A stretch of 64,000 nucleotides of DNA from the NCBI RefSeq assembly GCF_000010085.1, contig NC_007712.1, positions 62,001 to 126,000 of the forward strand, written 5' to 3'. This DNA comes from Sodalis glossinidius str. 'morsitans'. Its GTDB lineage: Bacteria > Pseudomonadota > Gammaproteobacteria > Enterobacterales > Enterobacteriaceae. The notes under the pieces are model-generated. The model saw only the letters and a list, made by a program, of their open reading frames with translations, was not told where the DNA came from and did no database searches. The position numbers and the translations under genes were made by a program. Shown one piece after another: positions 7,527 through 15,592 of this stretch; the stretch's first letter is position 1, and the number at the start of each line of letters is the position of its first letter.

Positions 7527-9229
7527 GATGGTTGTTGCTCACGGGTTATCCATTGACGCAGTATCCGTGCCACCATCTGTGGTCGGGCGGCGGCGACATC
7601 GCGCAGCTGTCGGATACTGTCCTCCATTGCTTGGCGGGCTTTCTCACGTGTTTCTTTCTCCAGCTCGCTGCGCGAAATGGGGCGCGGTTCATCCCGCGGC
7701 TGGCTGGCTTCGTACTGCGCCCGGATGCGTTCGCGCTCGATCTCCTGTTGCCGCTGCCAGAGTGGACGAAGCCCTTTGCGCCATGCCAGCCAGAACAGCA
7801 GCGCCACCAGCGCATAGCGCAAGAGGCTGAACGCGATAGACTGCAGGCCCGGATCCTGCCAGAACGGGAGCGGCGGCATAATGTCCTGATTGGCAACGAA
7901 GCGGGTATTAACGATATTGAGCGTATCGCCGCGTTCGCTGGAAAAGCCCATGGCCTCGCGCACCAACGCCGTCACGTCCTGCATTTCCTGCGGCGTCAAA
8001 TGCACGCGATTGCCGTTGCTATCCTCCCGGTCGTTAACCACCACCGCCCCCGACAAGCGTTTAATGACACCGGGACGAAACCGGCTATGGGTCAGGGTAC
8101 GGTCGACTTCGTAATTAATGGTTTTTTCGTTCTGGCTGCTGCGCGGCGGCTGCACGATGGGTGCCGCGGCGGCGGGCGGCGGGACACTGTCCTTGGAGGC
8201 GGGCTTTTTGCCGGCGGCGGCGTTGGCGGGGGATTCAATCGACGCCGTGGCTGGCGGTGTGGGCTGATTGCTAAGCGCCCCCGGTACACCGCCAGGCGCT
8301 TGAATACCGATCTGGTCGCTGGCGCTCAATTGTTGGCTGCGGATCGCCATTTCCTCCGGGCGCCCGTTAGGTTTATGCTGCTCCGCCGTTTGCTCCACCG
8401 CGGTAAAGTCCAACTGGGCGGTCACCTCCGCGCGCACGTTGGCTGCGCCTATCACCGGCGCGAGTATCGCGCTGATACGCCTCTGAAAATCGCCCTCCAC
8501 TTCACGGGTATAGGCAAGCTGGGTCGTGCTGAGGTCAAGCTCATTATTGCCCGGTTGGGCAAGTAATTGGCCCTGGCTGTCTACCATGGTAATATTTCCG
8601 GCGGGTAAATCGGGCACGGTGCCCGATACCAACCAGGTAATGGCCTGGATTTGACCGGTATCCAGCGCGCGCCCGGGATACAACGTCAACGTCACCGAAG
8701 CGGTCGCCGGCTTATGTTCGCGCACAAACAGCGAGGGTTTCGGCATCGCGATATGAACCCGGGCCGATTTCACTGGATTTAGCGTTTTAATGGTGCGGGC
8801 GATTTCACCTTCCAGCGCCCGCTGATAATTGATTTGCTCGCTGAATTGGCTCATGCCGAATTTCTCGCGATCCAGCAGTTCAAATCCCAGTGCGCCGCCC
8901 TTCGGCAACCCCTTTTGCGCCAGCAACAACCGGGTTTCGTGGACCCGGTCGCTCGGCACCATAATGGCGTCGCTGTTGCCGGCAAAACGGTAGGGAATAT
9001 TCATCGTGGTCAGTTCCGCCACCACGGCTCCGCCGTCCTGGTCGCTGATATTGCTGTACAAAATGCGATAATCCGGCGTTCTGGCCCACAACAGCAGGAC
9101 AATAGCCAGCGCGATTCCCGCGGCGCTTGCCGCTAATAGCATATATTTCGGATGGTCGCGAAAACGCGCTATTAGGTTGGTCAGGCTTATTGCCGATTTA
9201 GCATTGATATCCATGGCCGAGGCATTCAT
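7523..9229 (-). CDS. fliF: Flagellar MS-ring protein FliF
   Basis: FliF forms the MS-ring, the base of the flagellum. I place the start at ATG 9229 (MNASAMDINAK), which gives 568 residues (E. coli 552). The longer frame to 9325 adds an unrelated leader. The first transmembrane helix is YMLLAASAAGIALAIVLLLW. Ring-building motifs follow: RILYSNISDQDGGAVVAEL, DRVHETRLLLAQKGLPKGGALGFE, FSEQINYQRALEGEIARTI, and VKSARVHIAMPKPSLFV. A Pro/Ala-rich stretch near residues 310-370 is an unstructured loop. The second transmembrane helix (YALVALLFWLAW) precedes the FliG-binding tail. First gene of the minus-strand operon. Intact. Confidence 0.96.
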   Translation of the reverse strand: MNASAMDINAKSAISLTNLIARFRDHPKYMLLAASAAGIALAIVLLLWARTPDYRILYSNISDQDGGAVVAELTTMNIPYRFAGNSDAIMVPSDRVHETRLLLAQKGLPKGGALGFELLDREKFGMSQFSEQINYQRALEGEIARTIKTLNPVKSARVHIAMPKPSLFVREHKPATASVTLTLYPGRALDTGQIQAITWLVSGTVPDLPAGNITMVDSQGQLLAQPGNNELDLSTTQLAYTREVEGDFQRRISAILAPVIGAANVRAEVTAQLDFTAVEQTAEQHKPNGRPEEMAIRSQQLSASDQIGIQAPGGVPGALSNQPTPPATASIESPANAAAGKKPASKDSVPPPAAAAPIVQPPRSSQNEKTINYEVDRTLTHSRFRPGVIKRLSGAVVVNDREDSNGNRVHLTPQEMQDVTALVREAMGFSSERGDTLNIVNTRFVANQDIMPPLPFWQDPGLQSIAFSLLRYALVALLFWLAWRKGLRPLWQRQQEIERERIRAQYEASQPRDEPRPISRSELEKETREKARQAMEDSIRQLRDVAAARPQMVARILRQWITREQQPS

Positions 9230-9470
9230 GCAGGATCCCTGAAGCAGAATTAAAAACAAAGAATCATGGTGGTAGGGTGAGGAAATAAAATGCTTATTAC
9301 TGGGGAATAGCTTTCCATCACCCAATGACGTAATTTCCTAATCGGTGTCAATATTGGCACAGGGTAACCTGTCTGATAGGCAAATAAGCTTGCGATTTTA
9401 TTCTTAATTTTGCCATTCATCGTCGCCCCGGTGTGTTAGTGTGCTGAAGTCAGGTATTTGAGGAGGTTAT
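9230..9470. promoter_or_regulatory. Divergent fliF / fliE control region
   Basis: These 241 bp separate the divergent fliF and fliE starts, the place where class II (FlhDC-dependent) promoters sit in enteric bacteria. The segment is more AT-rich than its flanks. I cannot point to a convincing -10/-35 pair or FlhDC box by eye, and no good sigma-28 match was found. The fliE side ends in GAGGAGG, a strong ribosome site 6 bp before ATG 9471. Confidence 0.5.
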
Positions 9471-9794
9471 ATGACGACCCAGGCCATCCATTCCGTTTTG
9501 GCCATGATGAACATTACGGCTGAACAGGCGGCAGGAAACACGCTGACGCTCTCCGCGCCAGCCACCGCTGGTGCGGGTTTTATGAGTGAATTGAATAGCA
9601 GTATCAAACAGATTAACGGCATGCAAATAGAGGCCCGTCGCAAGGCGGAGAAATTTGAATTAGGCGTACCGGGGATCGCATTGAATGACGTTATGGTGGA
9701 CATGCAGAAGGCGTCGCTGGCGCTGCATTTGGGAATTCAGGTCAATAATAAATTGATCAATGCCTATCAGGAAGTGATGAATATGGCGGTATAG
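9471..9794 (+). CDS. fliE: Flagellar hook-basal body protein FliE
   Basis: FliE is the small adaptor between MS-ring and rod and one of the first proteins exported. The product has 107 residues (E. coli 104). It starts MTTQAIHSVLAMMNITA, then has a Thr/Ala-rich link, and a conserved C-terminal helical part: EKFELGVPGIALNDVMVDMQKASLALHLGIQVNNKLINAYQEVMNM, here quoted only as landmark segments VDMQKASLALHLGIQVNNK and INAYQEVMNM. A strong GAGGAGG precedes the ATG. It is a single-gene unit, divergent from fliF and convergent with fliT. Intact. Confidence 0.96.
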   Translation: MTTQAIHSVLAMMNITAEQAAGNTLTLSAPATAGAGFMSELNSSIKQINGMQIEARRKAEKFELGVPGIALNDVMVDMQKASLALHLGIQVNNKLINAYQEVMNMAV

Positions 9795-9808
9795 CCGCTG
9801 GCCTTCGA

Positions 9809-9840
9809 CGTCCCGCCTCGCTAACGCCAGGGGCGGGACG
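9809..9840. terminator. Hairpin between convergent fliE and fliT
   Basis: A perfect 9-bp stem CGTCCCGCC / GGCGGGACG (9809-9817 with 9832-9840) closes a 14-base loop. It lies between two convergent genes, 14 bp after the fliE stop. No run of T follows on either strand, so it may act as a weak terminator or as a 3'-end stabiliser. Confidence 0.45.
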
Positions 9841-9862
9841 CGGCGCCGTGAAAAGCCCTAAA

Positions 9863-10204
9863 TCAGGATTGCAAAAGCTGCCTATGATAAGTGTTATTAC
9901 CCTGTGAGCTATGGCGTAATTGACCCATATCCTGTTCTAAGGTTGTTAATCGTGTGCCGATTAGCGCACGGATTTCCTTTTCATTTTTAAGCAATTGTTC
10001 AATGTCATTCATTCTCCCTTCTTCTTCATAGGTCGCCATGCCGGCAGATTGAATATGTTCTATTGCCTCTCGCAAAGTAATAACATAGCGATTATTTAGT
10101 GCGACCACGCTGTCCCAGTCTTTAAGACGTGCCTTTGCAATTATCTGATAAGATAATTGCAAAGGCAGGGAGAACGGATGCTCTGCTTGGGAAATAATTT
10201 GCAT
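9863..10204 (-). CDS. fliT: Flagellar export chaperone / FlhDC regulator FliT
   Basis: FliT is the chaperone of the cap protein FliD; when free it also binds FlhDC and lowers class II expression in Salmonella. The product has 113 residues (E. coli 121), is mostly helical, and shows the family pattern LQLSYQIIAKARLKDWDSVVALNNRY, cited here as KARLKDWDSVVALNN, with LLKNEKEIRALIGTRLTTL toward the C-terminus. It lies 13 bp after fliS in the fliDST order. Intact, though FliT is poorly conserved, so the call leans on position. Confidence 0.9.
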   Translation of the reverse strand: MQIISQAEHPFSLPLQLSYQIIAKARLKDWDSVVALNNRYVITLREAIEHIQSAGMATYEEEGRMNDIEQLLKNEKEIRALIGTRLTTLEQDMGQLRHSSQGNNTYHRQLLQS

Positions 10205-10217
10205 TATATTATCCTTT

Positions 10218-10607
10218 TTATCGTGCTGGCGTAATTTCTTTCCAGGCGCTGGAGACGTTTTTCAGCAATGCATCAACATATTTTATCGCTTCTGGATCAT
10301 TATGCAAATTGGCCTGCAGCAGGGTACGGATCATATAGCGGTATAAACTTGCCAGATCCTCTGCCAGGGTTTTGCCTTTTTCGTAATCCAGCGTAGCCAG
10401 CAAGCCACCTTCAATGATGGCGATAGCGCGGGAAATTTCCTCGCCGCGCCGGGCAATATTGCCGCGCGCCATCCAGATACCCGCCCGGGCCAGCGCGCCA
10501 TGGGCGCCGTCAAACAGCATAACGATAAGCTGGTGTGGGGTGGCTCCGGCGATACTGGTTTGCAGACTGATTTGTTGGTAGGCGTTGATGCCCTGATCCA
10601 CAGACAT
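10218..10607 (-). CDS. fliS: Flagellin-specific chaperone FliS
   Basis: FliS binds the C-terminal helices of newly made flagellin and keeps it export-ready. The product has 129 residues (E. coli 136). It shows the family signature INAYQQISLQTSIAGATPHQL, in particular the helix following PHQLIVMLFDGAHGALARAG, then ISRAIAIIEGGLLATLDYEKG and ASLYRYMIRTLLQANLHND. Upstream 80 bp to fliD leaves room for its own ribosome site (GGGAGAAAAAACG before ATG). Second gene of fliDST. Intact. Confidence 0.95.
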   Translation of the reverse strand: MSVDQGINAYQQISLQTSIAGATPHQLIVMLFDGAHGALARAGIWMARGNIARRGEEISRAIAIIEGGLLATLDYEKGKTLAEDLASLYRYMIRTLLQANLHNDPEAIKYVDALLKNVSSAWKEITPAR

Positions 10608-10687
10608 CGTTTTTTCTCCCGAGTGGCGACATAAGGTTATAAGGCGGTGGGGTCATCGGCAGGATAACGGGCGAGCCGGCGACGGAA

Positions 10688-12148
10688 TTAATTTTTACTC
10701 AAAGTCTGTATCGCGGAGAGAGACCCCTGAAGGGATTGTAACTTCGTTATAGCGACCTCCATCTGTTGATATTGTTTCTGAAAAGCACGCATTCTTGCCT
10801 CAATGGTCGCCTCAGTGCGTTCCAACTGCTTTTTGGCTTCTTTCTTATCCTTTTCGAGCTTTTCGGTCTCGTCTTTGATGATATTGCCTTTGCCGTCTCT
10901 ACCAACATACCCCTTAATATGGTCGGACATGACGCCCGCCAGGCCAGGTTTTTCTTCAGTACCCAGAAACAGCCGTTGTACCTCCTCCGGGTTGGTATGG
11001 ATTTTATTCTTCAGCTTGGTGCTATCCAGTTCGAGCTTGCCGGTCTTGGCGTCCACCTTAATACCCAGATCGGCGATTGACGTAACGTCGTCATTGCCAT
11101 AGTTACTCCCGGCATCGCGGCGCAATAGGGCCTGCAGGTCGGTCAATAAACTTTCACCGGCCAGGGGACCGTTAGTCGCGTCGGGCAGCGCAACAGTATC
11201 GGTCTTCAAATTTGAATAGTTGGCGGTAGTGAATTTACTTAAGCTGGAGGACTGAGTAATATAGTCGTTGAACGCAGTGACAAATTCCTCTACCGCTTCT
11301 TGCACCGCGCTTTCGTCTGGACTTAGGGTCAGCGCCTCAGATTCATCGTCTTTGGATGTTTGCTTCAGCGTCAGGGTGACGCCGGTCAGGATATCATTGA
11401 TGGTGTTACTTGAACGGGTGTACTTATTTCCATCCACCCAGATTATGGCATCGGTTGCCGGCAGATCCTGCTTTATTTTCTCAGACACTTCTCCGCTGTC
11501 GGTCGAATCACCCGGTTCCTCCGGGGGTGTGGTGTAATTCATTATGGCGGCCAGGGTGGTATCGCCTTCGACGGAGAGGGCCATTTCGCCCGCCGAGCCA
11601 GAATCCTGCGCCCGCAAAATCAAACGCTGCGTACCCTCATTGTCCACACTCTTCACTTCAGCGCGGATACCGGCATTTTTGCCATTGATGGATTTGGCAA
11701 TGCCCGCCAGACTGGTTTCCTCCTGCGCGAGAGAAATAACAGTTTCCTTTATCTGGCCGTTTTCACCCTTCTGGCTGATTTTCAAGTTACGGGTTGCCGC
11801 GCTATTGCCCAATGGCGTGTCGATCCCTTTTTCCATCGTTAATGACAGGGTGTGATTATGCGCCAACTGACTAACCCTGATGTTATGGGTTCCCGCCATC
11901 GCGCCGCTGCTGGCGCTGGCGCTAAACGCTTTGTTCTCGCTCATTTTCATGGCGTAAAAGGCGTCATTTTTTAGGGCGTTGCTTTTCTCCAGCAGGGTTT
12001 GCAGGCTTGAGCGGATTTTACCCCATGCGCTGATTTTACTTTCGATGTTTTTTTGCCGTAGTTGATAGGGTTGCAGCAACAAAGTATTTTTTTTGGCCTG
12101 CATCTCCATGAGCGAATCGCTTATGCCTGTTACTGATATACCACCCAT
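10688..12148 (-). CDS. fliD: Flagellar filament cap protein FliD
   Basis: FliD caps the growing filament and folds flagellin at the tip. I place the start at ATG 12148 (MGGISVTGIS), preceded by GGGAG, which gives 486 residues (E. coli 468). The longer frame to 12373 runs through the promoter and is not used. The N-terminal FliD domain shows ISAWGKIRSSLQTLLEKSNALKN, then SENKAFSASASS and the VSQLAHNHTL motif. The C-terminal domain shows TSIADLGIKVDAKTGKLELD and a long coiled coil (IKDETEKLEKDKKEAKKQLERTEATIEARM) ending LQSLQGSLSAIQTL. The middle is variable. First gene of fliDST. Intact. Confidence 0.95.
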   Translation of the reverse strand: MGGISVTGISDSLMEMQAKKNTLLLQPYQLRQKNIESKISAWGKIRSSLQTLLEKSNALKNDAFYAMKMSENKAFSASASSGAMAGTHNIRVSQLAHNHTLSLTMEKGIDTPLGNSAATRNLKISQKGENGQIKETVISLAQEETSLAGIAKSINGKNAGIRAEVKSVDNEGTQRLILRAQDSGSAGEMALSVEGDTTLAAIMNYTTPPEEPGDSTDSGEVSEKIKQDLPATDAIIWVDGNKYTRSSNTINDILTGVTLTLKQTSKDDESEALTLSPDESAVQEAVEEFVTAFNDYITQSSSLSKFTTANYSNLKTDTVALPDATNGPLAGESLLTDLQALLRRDAGSNYGNDDVTSIADLGIKVDAKTGKLELDSTKLKNKIHTNPEEVQRLFLGTEEKPGLAGVMSDHIKGYVGRDGKGNIIKDETEKLEKDKKEAKKQLERTEATIEARMRAFQKQYQQMEVAITKLQSLQGSLSAIQTLSKN

Positions 12149-12189
12149 GCTTACTCTCCCGTTATTCATCAAGTGGATTGTATGCATTG

Positions 12190-12216
12190 CTATCGGCCGC
12201 GAGGAAGAAAAGTTTA
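12190..12216 (-). promoter_or_regulatory. Sigma-28 (FliA) promoter of fliDST
   Basis: Read on the minus strand, the site is TAAA (12216-12213), 15 bases, then GCCGATAG (12197-12190). This matches the enteric sigma-28 consensus TAAA-N15-GCCGATAA in 11 of 12 fixed positions with exact spacing. It ends 41 bp before the fliD ATG. fliD is a late gene elsewhere, so the site fits. Confidence 0.9.
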
Positions 12217-12394
12217 ATTGACCCAAGAGAACGAGGATAAAGAAATAACTGCCCTTCGGCAACGCGTGCGGTGAAACGAGGATGGAACGCGTAAATGACA
12301 AGGAGACACAAATCTGTCCTGTATCACAATAATACCTTCTCCATGACCGCGAAAAATTAATTCGACCAATCACAGGCTGTCAGATATCACGGTT

Positions 12395-12563
12395 GTGCGT
12401 CTGTCGTCCGGCTATAGCATTAATAGCGTCAATAAAAATGCAGCCAATCTCGTCATCGCCAACCGTTTCGCTGAATGACGGATTAACGGCATAGACGTTC
12501 TCAGTAGTTCATTTGCCGCAGGTGTGTAGTGCGGTACTGGCGCAGGCTAATCCCGTGCCATAA
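12395..12563 (+). pseudogene. Collapsed second flagellin gene (N-terminus joined to C-terminus)
   Basis: This stretch was found by translating the intergenic region. Bases 12398-12466 read RLSSGYSINSVNKNAAN followed by LVIANRF, closely matching the fliC N-terminus (RLSSGLRINSAKDDAAG, AISNRF). After a stop and INGI, bases 12519-12563 read QVCSAVLAQANPVP then stop, matching the fliC C-terminus GTAVLAQANAVPQ. Almost the whole middle of the gene is gone, and both ends carry substitutions and stops. It is on the same strand as fliC and 312 bp upstream of it, so it is most simply a tandem flagellin copy lost by deletion. It cannot encode protein. Confidence 0.82.
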
Positions 12564-12769
12564 GAATGATGGGCAAGTGAAATGCCAGCGCGCATCCAGG
12601 CGCTTATATCAGGTGACAAGGGTGAGGCTAATCTTGTGTGAACAACGATTGTAGAGCCTGGCACTTGATTATCATTGTTATTTTTGTGGGGGAGTATTTG
12701 TTTGTAGTTGATTTAATCAGTTAGGTCAGCGTGTTGTCAGCACCTCAATACATAGTAATCGGATAATTT

Positions 12770-12796
12770 TAAAGCTTTGGATTTCGGCGCCGATAT
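12770..12796 (+). promoter_or_regulatory. Sigma-28 (FliA) promoter of fliC
   Basis: TAAA (12770-12773), 15 bases, then GCCGATAT (12789-12796). This is the sigma-28 consensus with exact spacing and one mismatch at the last base. It lies 78 bp before the fliC ATG, giving a leader of about 70 bases. The flanking 12564-12769 holds nothing else I recognise. Confidence 0.92.
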
Positions 12797-12874
12797 CAGT
12801 TAGGCCAGCAGTAATGCTAATGCTTTTAATGTCAAAACCTTATCCACAGCTACAATAAAGTAAAGGAAACTGCT

Positions 12875-14134
12875 ATGTCCCAGGTCATTAACACTAATAT
12901 TCTTTCCATCACCGCGCAAAATAATCTTAATAAGTCGCAGAACTCGTTGAGCACCGCTATTCAGCGGCTGTCGTCCGGGCTGCGTATTAACAGCGCCAAG
13001 GATGATGCCGCCGGTCAGGCCATCAGCAACCGTTTTACATCGCTGATTAACGGCTTAACCCAAGCATCGCGTAACGCCAATGACGGTATCGCCGTGGCGC
13101 AGACAGCGGAAGGCGCCATCAACGAGATTAATGAAAACCTGCAGGCGATTCGCCGCCTGACGGTGCAGGTAAAATCCACCGCGTCGATCTCCGACGCCGA
13201 TAAAAAATCCATCCAGGATGAGATCGGCAAGCGTTTGGAGGAAATTGACCGTATCGCCGAACAAACGGAATTCAACGGTATAAGAATATTAAGTGAAGAT
13301 CAGAAACTGGCTATTCAGGTCGGTGCCAATGATGGTCAGATCATTGATATTGATCTGTTTAATATGGGCATTGAAAAACTGGGTATGGAGGGTTTCAACG
13401 TCGATGATGGCGTTAGCGTTCCCGGAAAGCTAGGCAGTGAAATTAAGACATTTACAGGGGAAGTGGCACCCAGTTTGAAAGGAGAAACAGAGGAGGTAAA
13501 CAAAACCGATAAAAAAATCTATTTCCAAGACGGAATTTATTATACCAAGAGTGCAACCAAGGATGAATATTACAAAGTAGAACGTAAAGGTCAAACCTCA
13601 CAATTTGAAATCACCAAGGCGGAAAATGGTATAGAATTAACAAGCCCAGATACAGTGGAGAAAATTGAAGCCACCGATCCTGTAACAGGTTTAGCAAAGG
13701 GCGAAAGTCTTTATAATTATACCGATGAAAAAGGGGCGACAACCTATGCAATTAAAGGGCAGGATGCAAGTGGTAAAGACGTTTATTACGCGGCGAAATA
13801 TGATGCTTTAACCGGCAAAGCAACTAAAGAAGGTGTGATTTCTACGGGCAAAGATGCCACGGAGGACCCCCTGAAAACCATAGACAAAGCTATTGCCATC
13901 GTCGATGGCGCCCGTGGCGCCTTGGGTGCGACCCAGAACCGCCTGGGTTCGGTCATCAACAGCCTGAGCACCACCGTGGCCAACCTGAGCCAGTCGCGCT
14001 CTAATATCGAGGATGCGGACTTCGCCACCGAAGTCTCCAACATGAACCGCGCCAACATCCTGCAGCAGGCGGGCACCGCGGTATTGGCGCAGGCCAATGC
14101 GGTACCTCAGGGTATCCTGAAACTGCTAAGCTAA
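12875..14134 (+). CDS. fliC: Flagellin FliC
   Basis: This is the filament subunit, 419 residues, preceded by AAAGGAA. The N-terminal D0/D1 helices are textbook: MSQVINTNILSITAQNNL, SSGLRINSAKDDAAGQAISNRF, and QTAEGAINEINENLQAIRRL. The C-terminal half is equally conserved: AIAIVDGARGALGATQNRLGS, SRSNIEDADFATEVSNMNRA, ILQQAGTAVLAQANAVPQG. The central variable domain (about residues 185-325) is short compared with E. coli K-12 FliC (498 residues). It is rich in Lys, Thr and Glu and visibly more AT-rich than the ends. No cysteine is seen. Transcribed from a sigma-28 promoter with a strong terminator. Intact. Confidence 0.97.
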   Translation: MSQVINTNILSITAQNNLNKSQNSLSTAIQRLSSGLRINSAKDDAAGQAISNRFTSLINGLTQASRNANDGIAVAQTAEGAINEINENLQAIRRLTVQVKSTASISDADKKSIQDEIGKRLEEIDRIAEQTEFNGIRILSEDQKLAIQVGANDGQIIDIDLFNMGIEKLGMEGFNVDDGVSVPGKLGSEIKTFTGEVAPSLKGETEEVNKTDKKIYFQDGIYYTKSATKDEYYKVERKGQTSQFEITKAENGIELTSPDTVEKIEATDPVTGLAKGESLYNYTDEKGATTYAIKGQDASGKDVYYAAKYDALTGKATKEGVISTGKDATEDPLKTIDKAIAIVDGARGALGATQNRLGSVINSLSTTVANLSQSRSNIEDADFATEVSNMNRANILQQAGTAVLAQANAVPQGILKLLS

Positions 14135-14157
14135 TTATCGCATCCTCTGTTTATGCC

Positions 14158-14181
14158 AACCCCGGCTTACCGGGGTTTTTT
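14158..14181 (+). terminator. Rho-independent terminator of fliC
   Basis: AACCCCGG - CTTA - CCGGGGTT (14158-14165 with 14170-14177) forms a perfect 8-bp stem with a 4-base loop, directly followed by TTTT. It starts 24 bp after the fliC stop. Confidence 0.93.
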
Positions 14182-14288
14182 ACGTTTATTCACGACAAAT
14201 AACCGCATTTTCACCCTATTTTGCCGCCATTATCCGCCGTCGCGCGTCTGATAATGACATTTCACCGACCGGCCCGCGCGAGGACATT

Positions 14289-15014
14289 GTGGACGTCATA
14301 TACAATCATCAGGGAAGGCTAGCCGACGATCGCGGCCTGTGGCAACAGTACGCGCCCATCATCCGCCACGAGGCGCTGCGATTGCAGGTCCGCCTGCCGG
14401 CGAGCGTAGAGCTTGAGGATCTCATTCAGGCGGGGATGATAGGTTTGCTGGCGGCCATCGATAGCTTCGATGCCGCGCAGGGCGCCAGCTTCACCACTTA
14501 CGCCCGCTCGCGCATCCGCTGGGGCATGCTGGACGAATTGCGCGAACGGGACTGGGTGCCGCGCAGCGTGCGGCGCAATGCGCGTGAAATCGCGGCGGCC
14601 ATCCAGCGGCTGGAGCAGCGGCTGGGCGCCAACACCAGCGAGCAGCAAATTGCCGACGAACTTGGCGTGTCTTTGACGGCATACCAGACCATGTTGCATG
14701 AAACCAACTGCAGTCAGTTGTTCTCGCTGGATGAACTCATGGCGCAGGAAGCACAGGGCACCGGTCCGGCGCTTCCTGCCGACGCGGGTCAAGATCCCTT
14801 TCAGCTGTTGATGGCCGGCGGGCTTCGCAAGCAAGTAAAAGACGAAATAGGCCGTCTACCTGAACGCGAACAGCTGTTGCTTAACCTTTATTACCATCAA
14901 GAGCTGAACCTTAAGGAAATTGGTGAAGTCTTGGGCGTGGGCGAATCAAGGGTGAGCCAGTTACACAGCCTGGCGATAAAACGGCTGCGCGCGCGGCTAC
15001 AGGGTAGCACCTGA
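14289..15014 (+). CDS. fliA: Flagellar sigma factor FliA (sigma-28)
   Basis: FliA directs RNA polymerase to late flagellar promoters such as those found here before fliC and fliD. The product has 241 residues (E. coli 239). It starts at GTG 14289 (MDVIYNHQGR). Region 2 landmarks: PASVELEDLIQAGMIGLLAAID and FTTYARSRIRWGMLDELRERDWVPRSVRRNA, cited by its segments TTYARSRIRWGMLDELR and WVPRSVRRNAREIA. Region 4 helix-turn-helix: LNLKEIGEVLGVGESRVSQLH. The protein is intact. The fliZ gene that usually follows is not seen; the next gene is dppA. Confidence 0.96.
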   Translation: MDVIYNHQGRLADDRGLWQQYAPIIRHEALRLQVRLPASVELEDLIQAGMIGLLAAIDSFDAAQGASFTTYARSRIRWGMLDELRERDWVPRSVRRNAREIAAAIQRLEQRLGANTSEQQIADELGVSLTAYQTMLHETNCSQLFSLDELMAQEAQGTGPALPADAGQDPFQLLMAGGLRKQVKDEIGRLPEREQLLLNLYYHQELNLKEIGEVLGVGESRVSQLHSLAIKRLRARLQGST

Positions 15015-15592
15015 CTAGGTTTAATCTGATAAAGGACCGCGGCGGGGCGCATCACTATTTTTTACATGACATATAAGCGTTAATTGTGCGTTGAAACGGT
15101 TATCCGCCCTTAGCACTGGCAGCATTTTACCCTACTCAACGGGCGAAATCGCCACATTACCGTTCATATATTCACCATTCGGAAAGAAAGTTTTTTAGAA
15201 TTTTAGCAGTAGAACCCACCATTAAAATCTTGTTACACAGTGTAAATATGCACTGTAGTGTGATATCGCTTGTCGTTCATGCTTAATTTATGCCGCTGAA
15301 CCTCACTTTTATGTTCGTTTGCCGCCTCACGAAAAACATGTAAATCCCCACGGGTTATATTGACGTCTTGGCAAACTGTTGCCAAATTGGGAGCCTCGGA
15401 AGTCAGGGAGGCAAAGGATTGTTTGAATGTTTTTGCGCATTCAACCCGCCGGTCAATGCTTTTCCAACGGCAATCCGGTTTGTCTCCTCCCATTTCCTAC
15501 TAATGCCGCAGGGCATACTGCACAGACCGCAGTCCCATAAAAAAACAGCGTCTGGCCGTGCAACACACAACATCACATATTGGAGCAGAATA
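15015..15592. other. Gap fliA-dppA: dppA leader and promoter region
   Basis: These 578 bp hold no gene I can support. A fliZ remnant was looked for and not found. A 13-bp near-palindrome TTACACAGTGTAA lies at 15233-15245 and could be an operator. The last ~100 bases should be the dppA leader, with GGAGCAG about 6 bp before the dppA ATG. A short minus-strand frame (15233-15493) has no recognisable product. Confidence 0.4.

Noticed and set aside
7532..8566. 344-codon open frame antisense to fliF
   Set aside because: Entirely within conserved fliF, with an Arg/His/Gly-rich composition typical of shadow frames.
14182..14288. Possible sigma-28 promoter before fliA
   Set aside because: A TAAC...GCCGCCAT pattern is present but spacing and -10 do not match the consensus, unlike the two good sites.
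15233..15493. 86-codon minus-strand frame upstream of dppA
   Set aside because: No family similarity seen, and it overlaps the expected dppA leader. It may be a remnant but cannot be supported.
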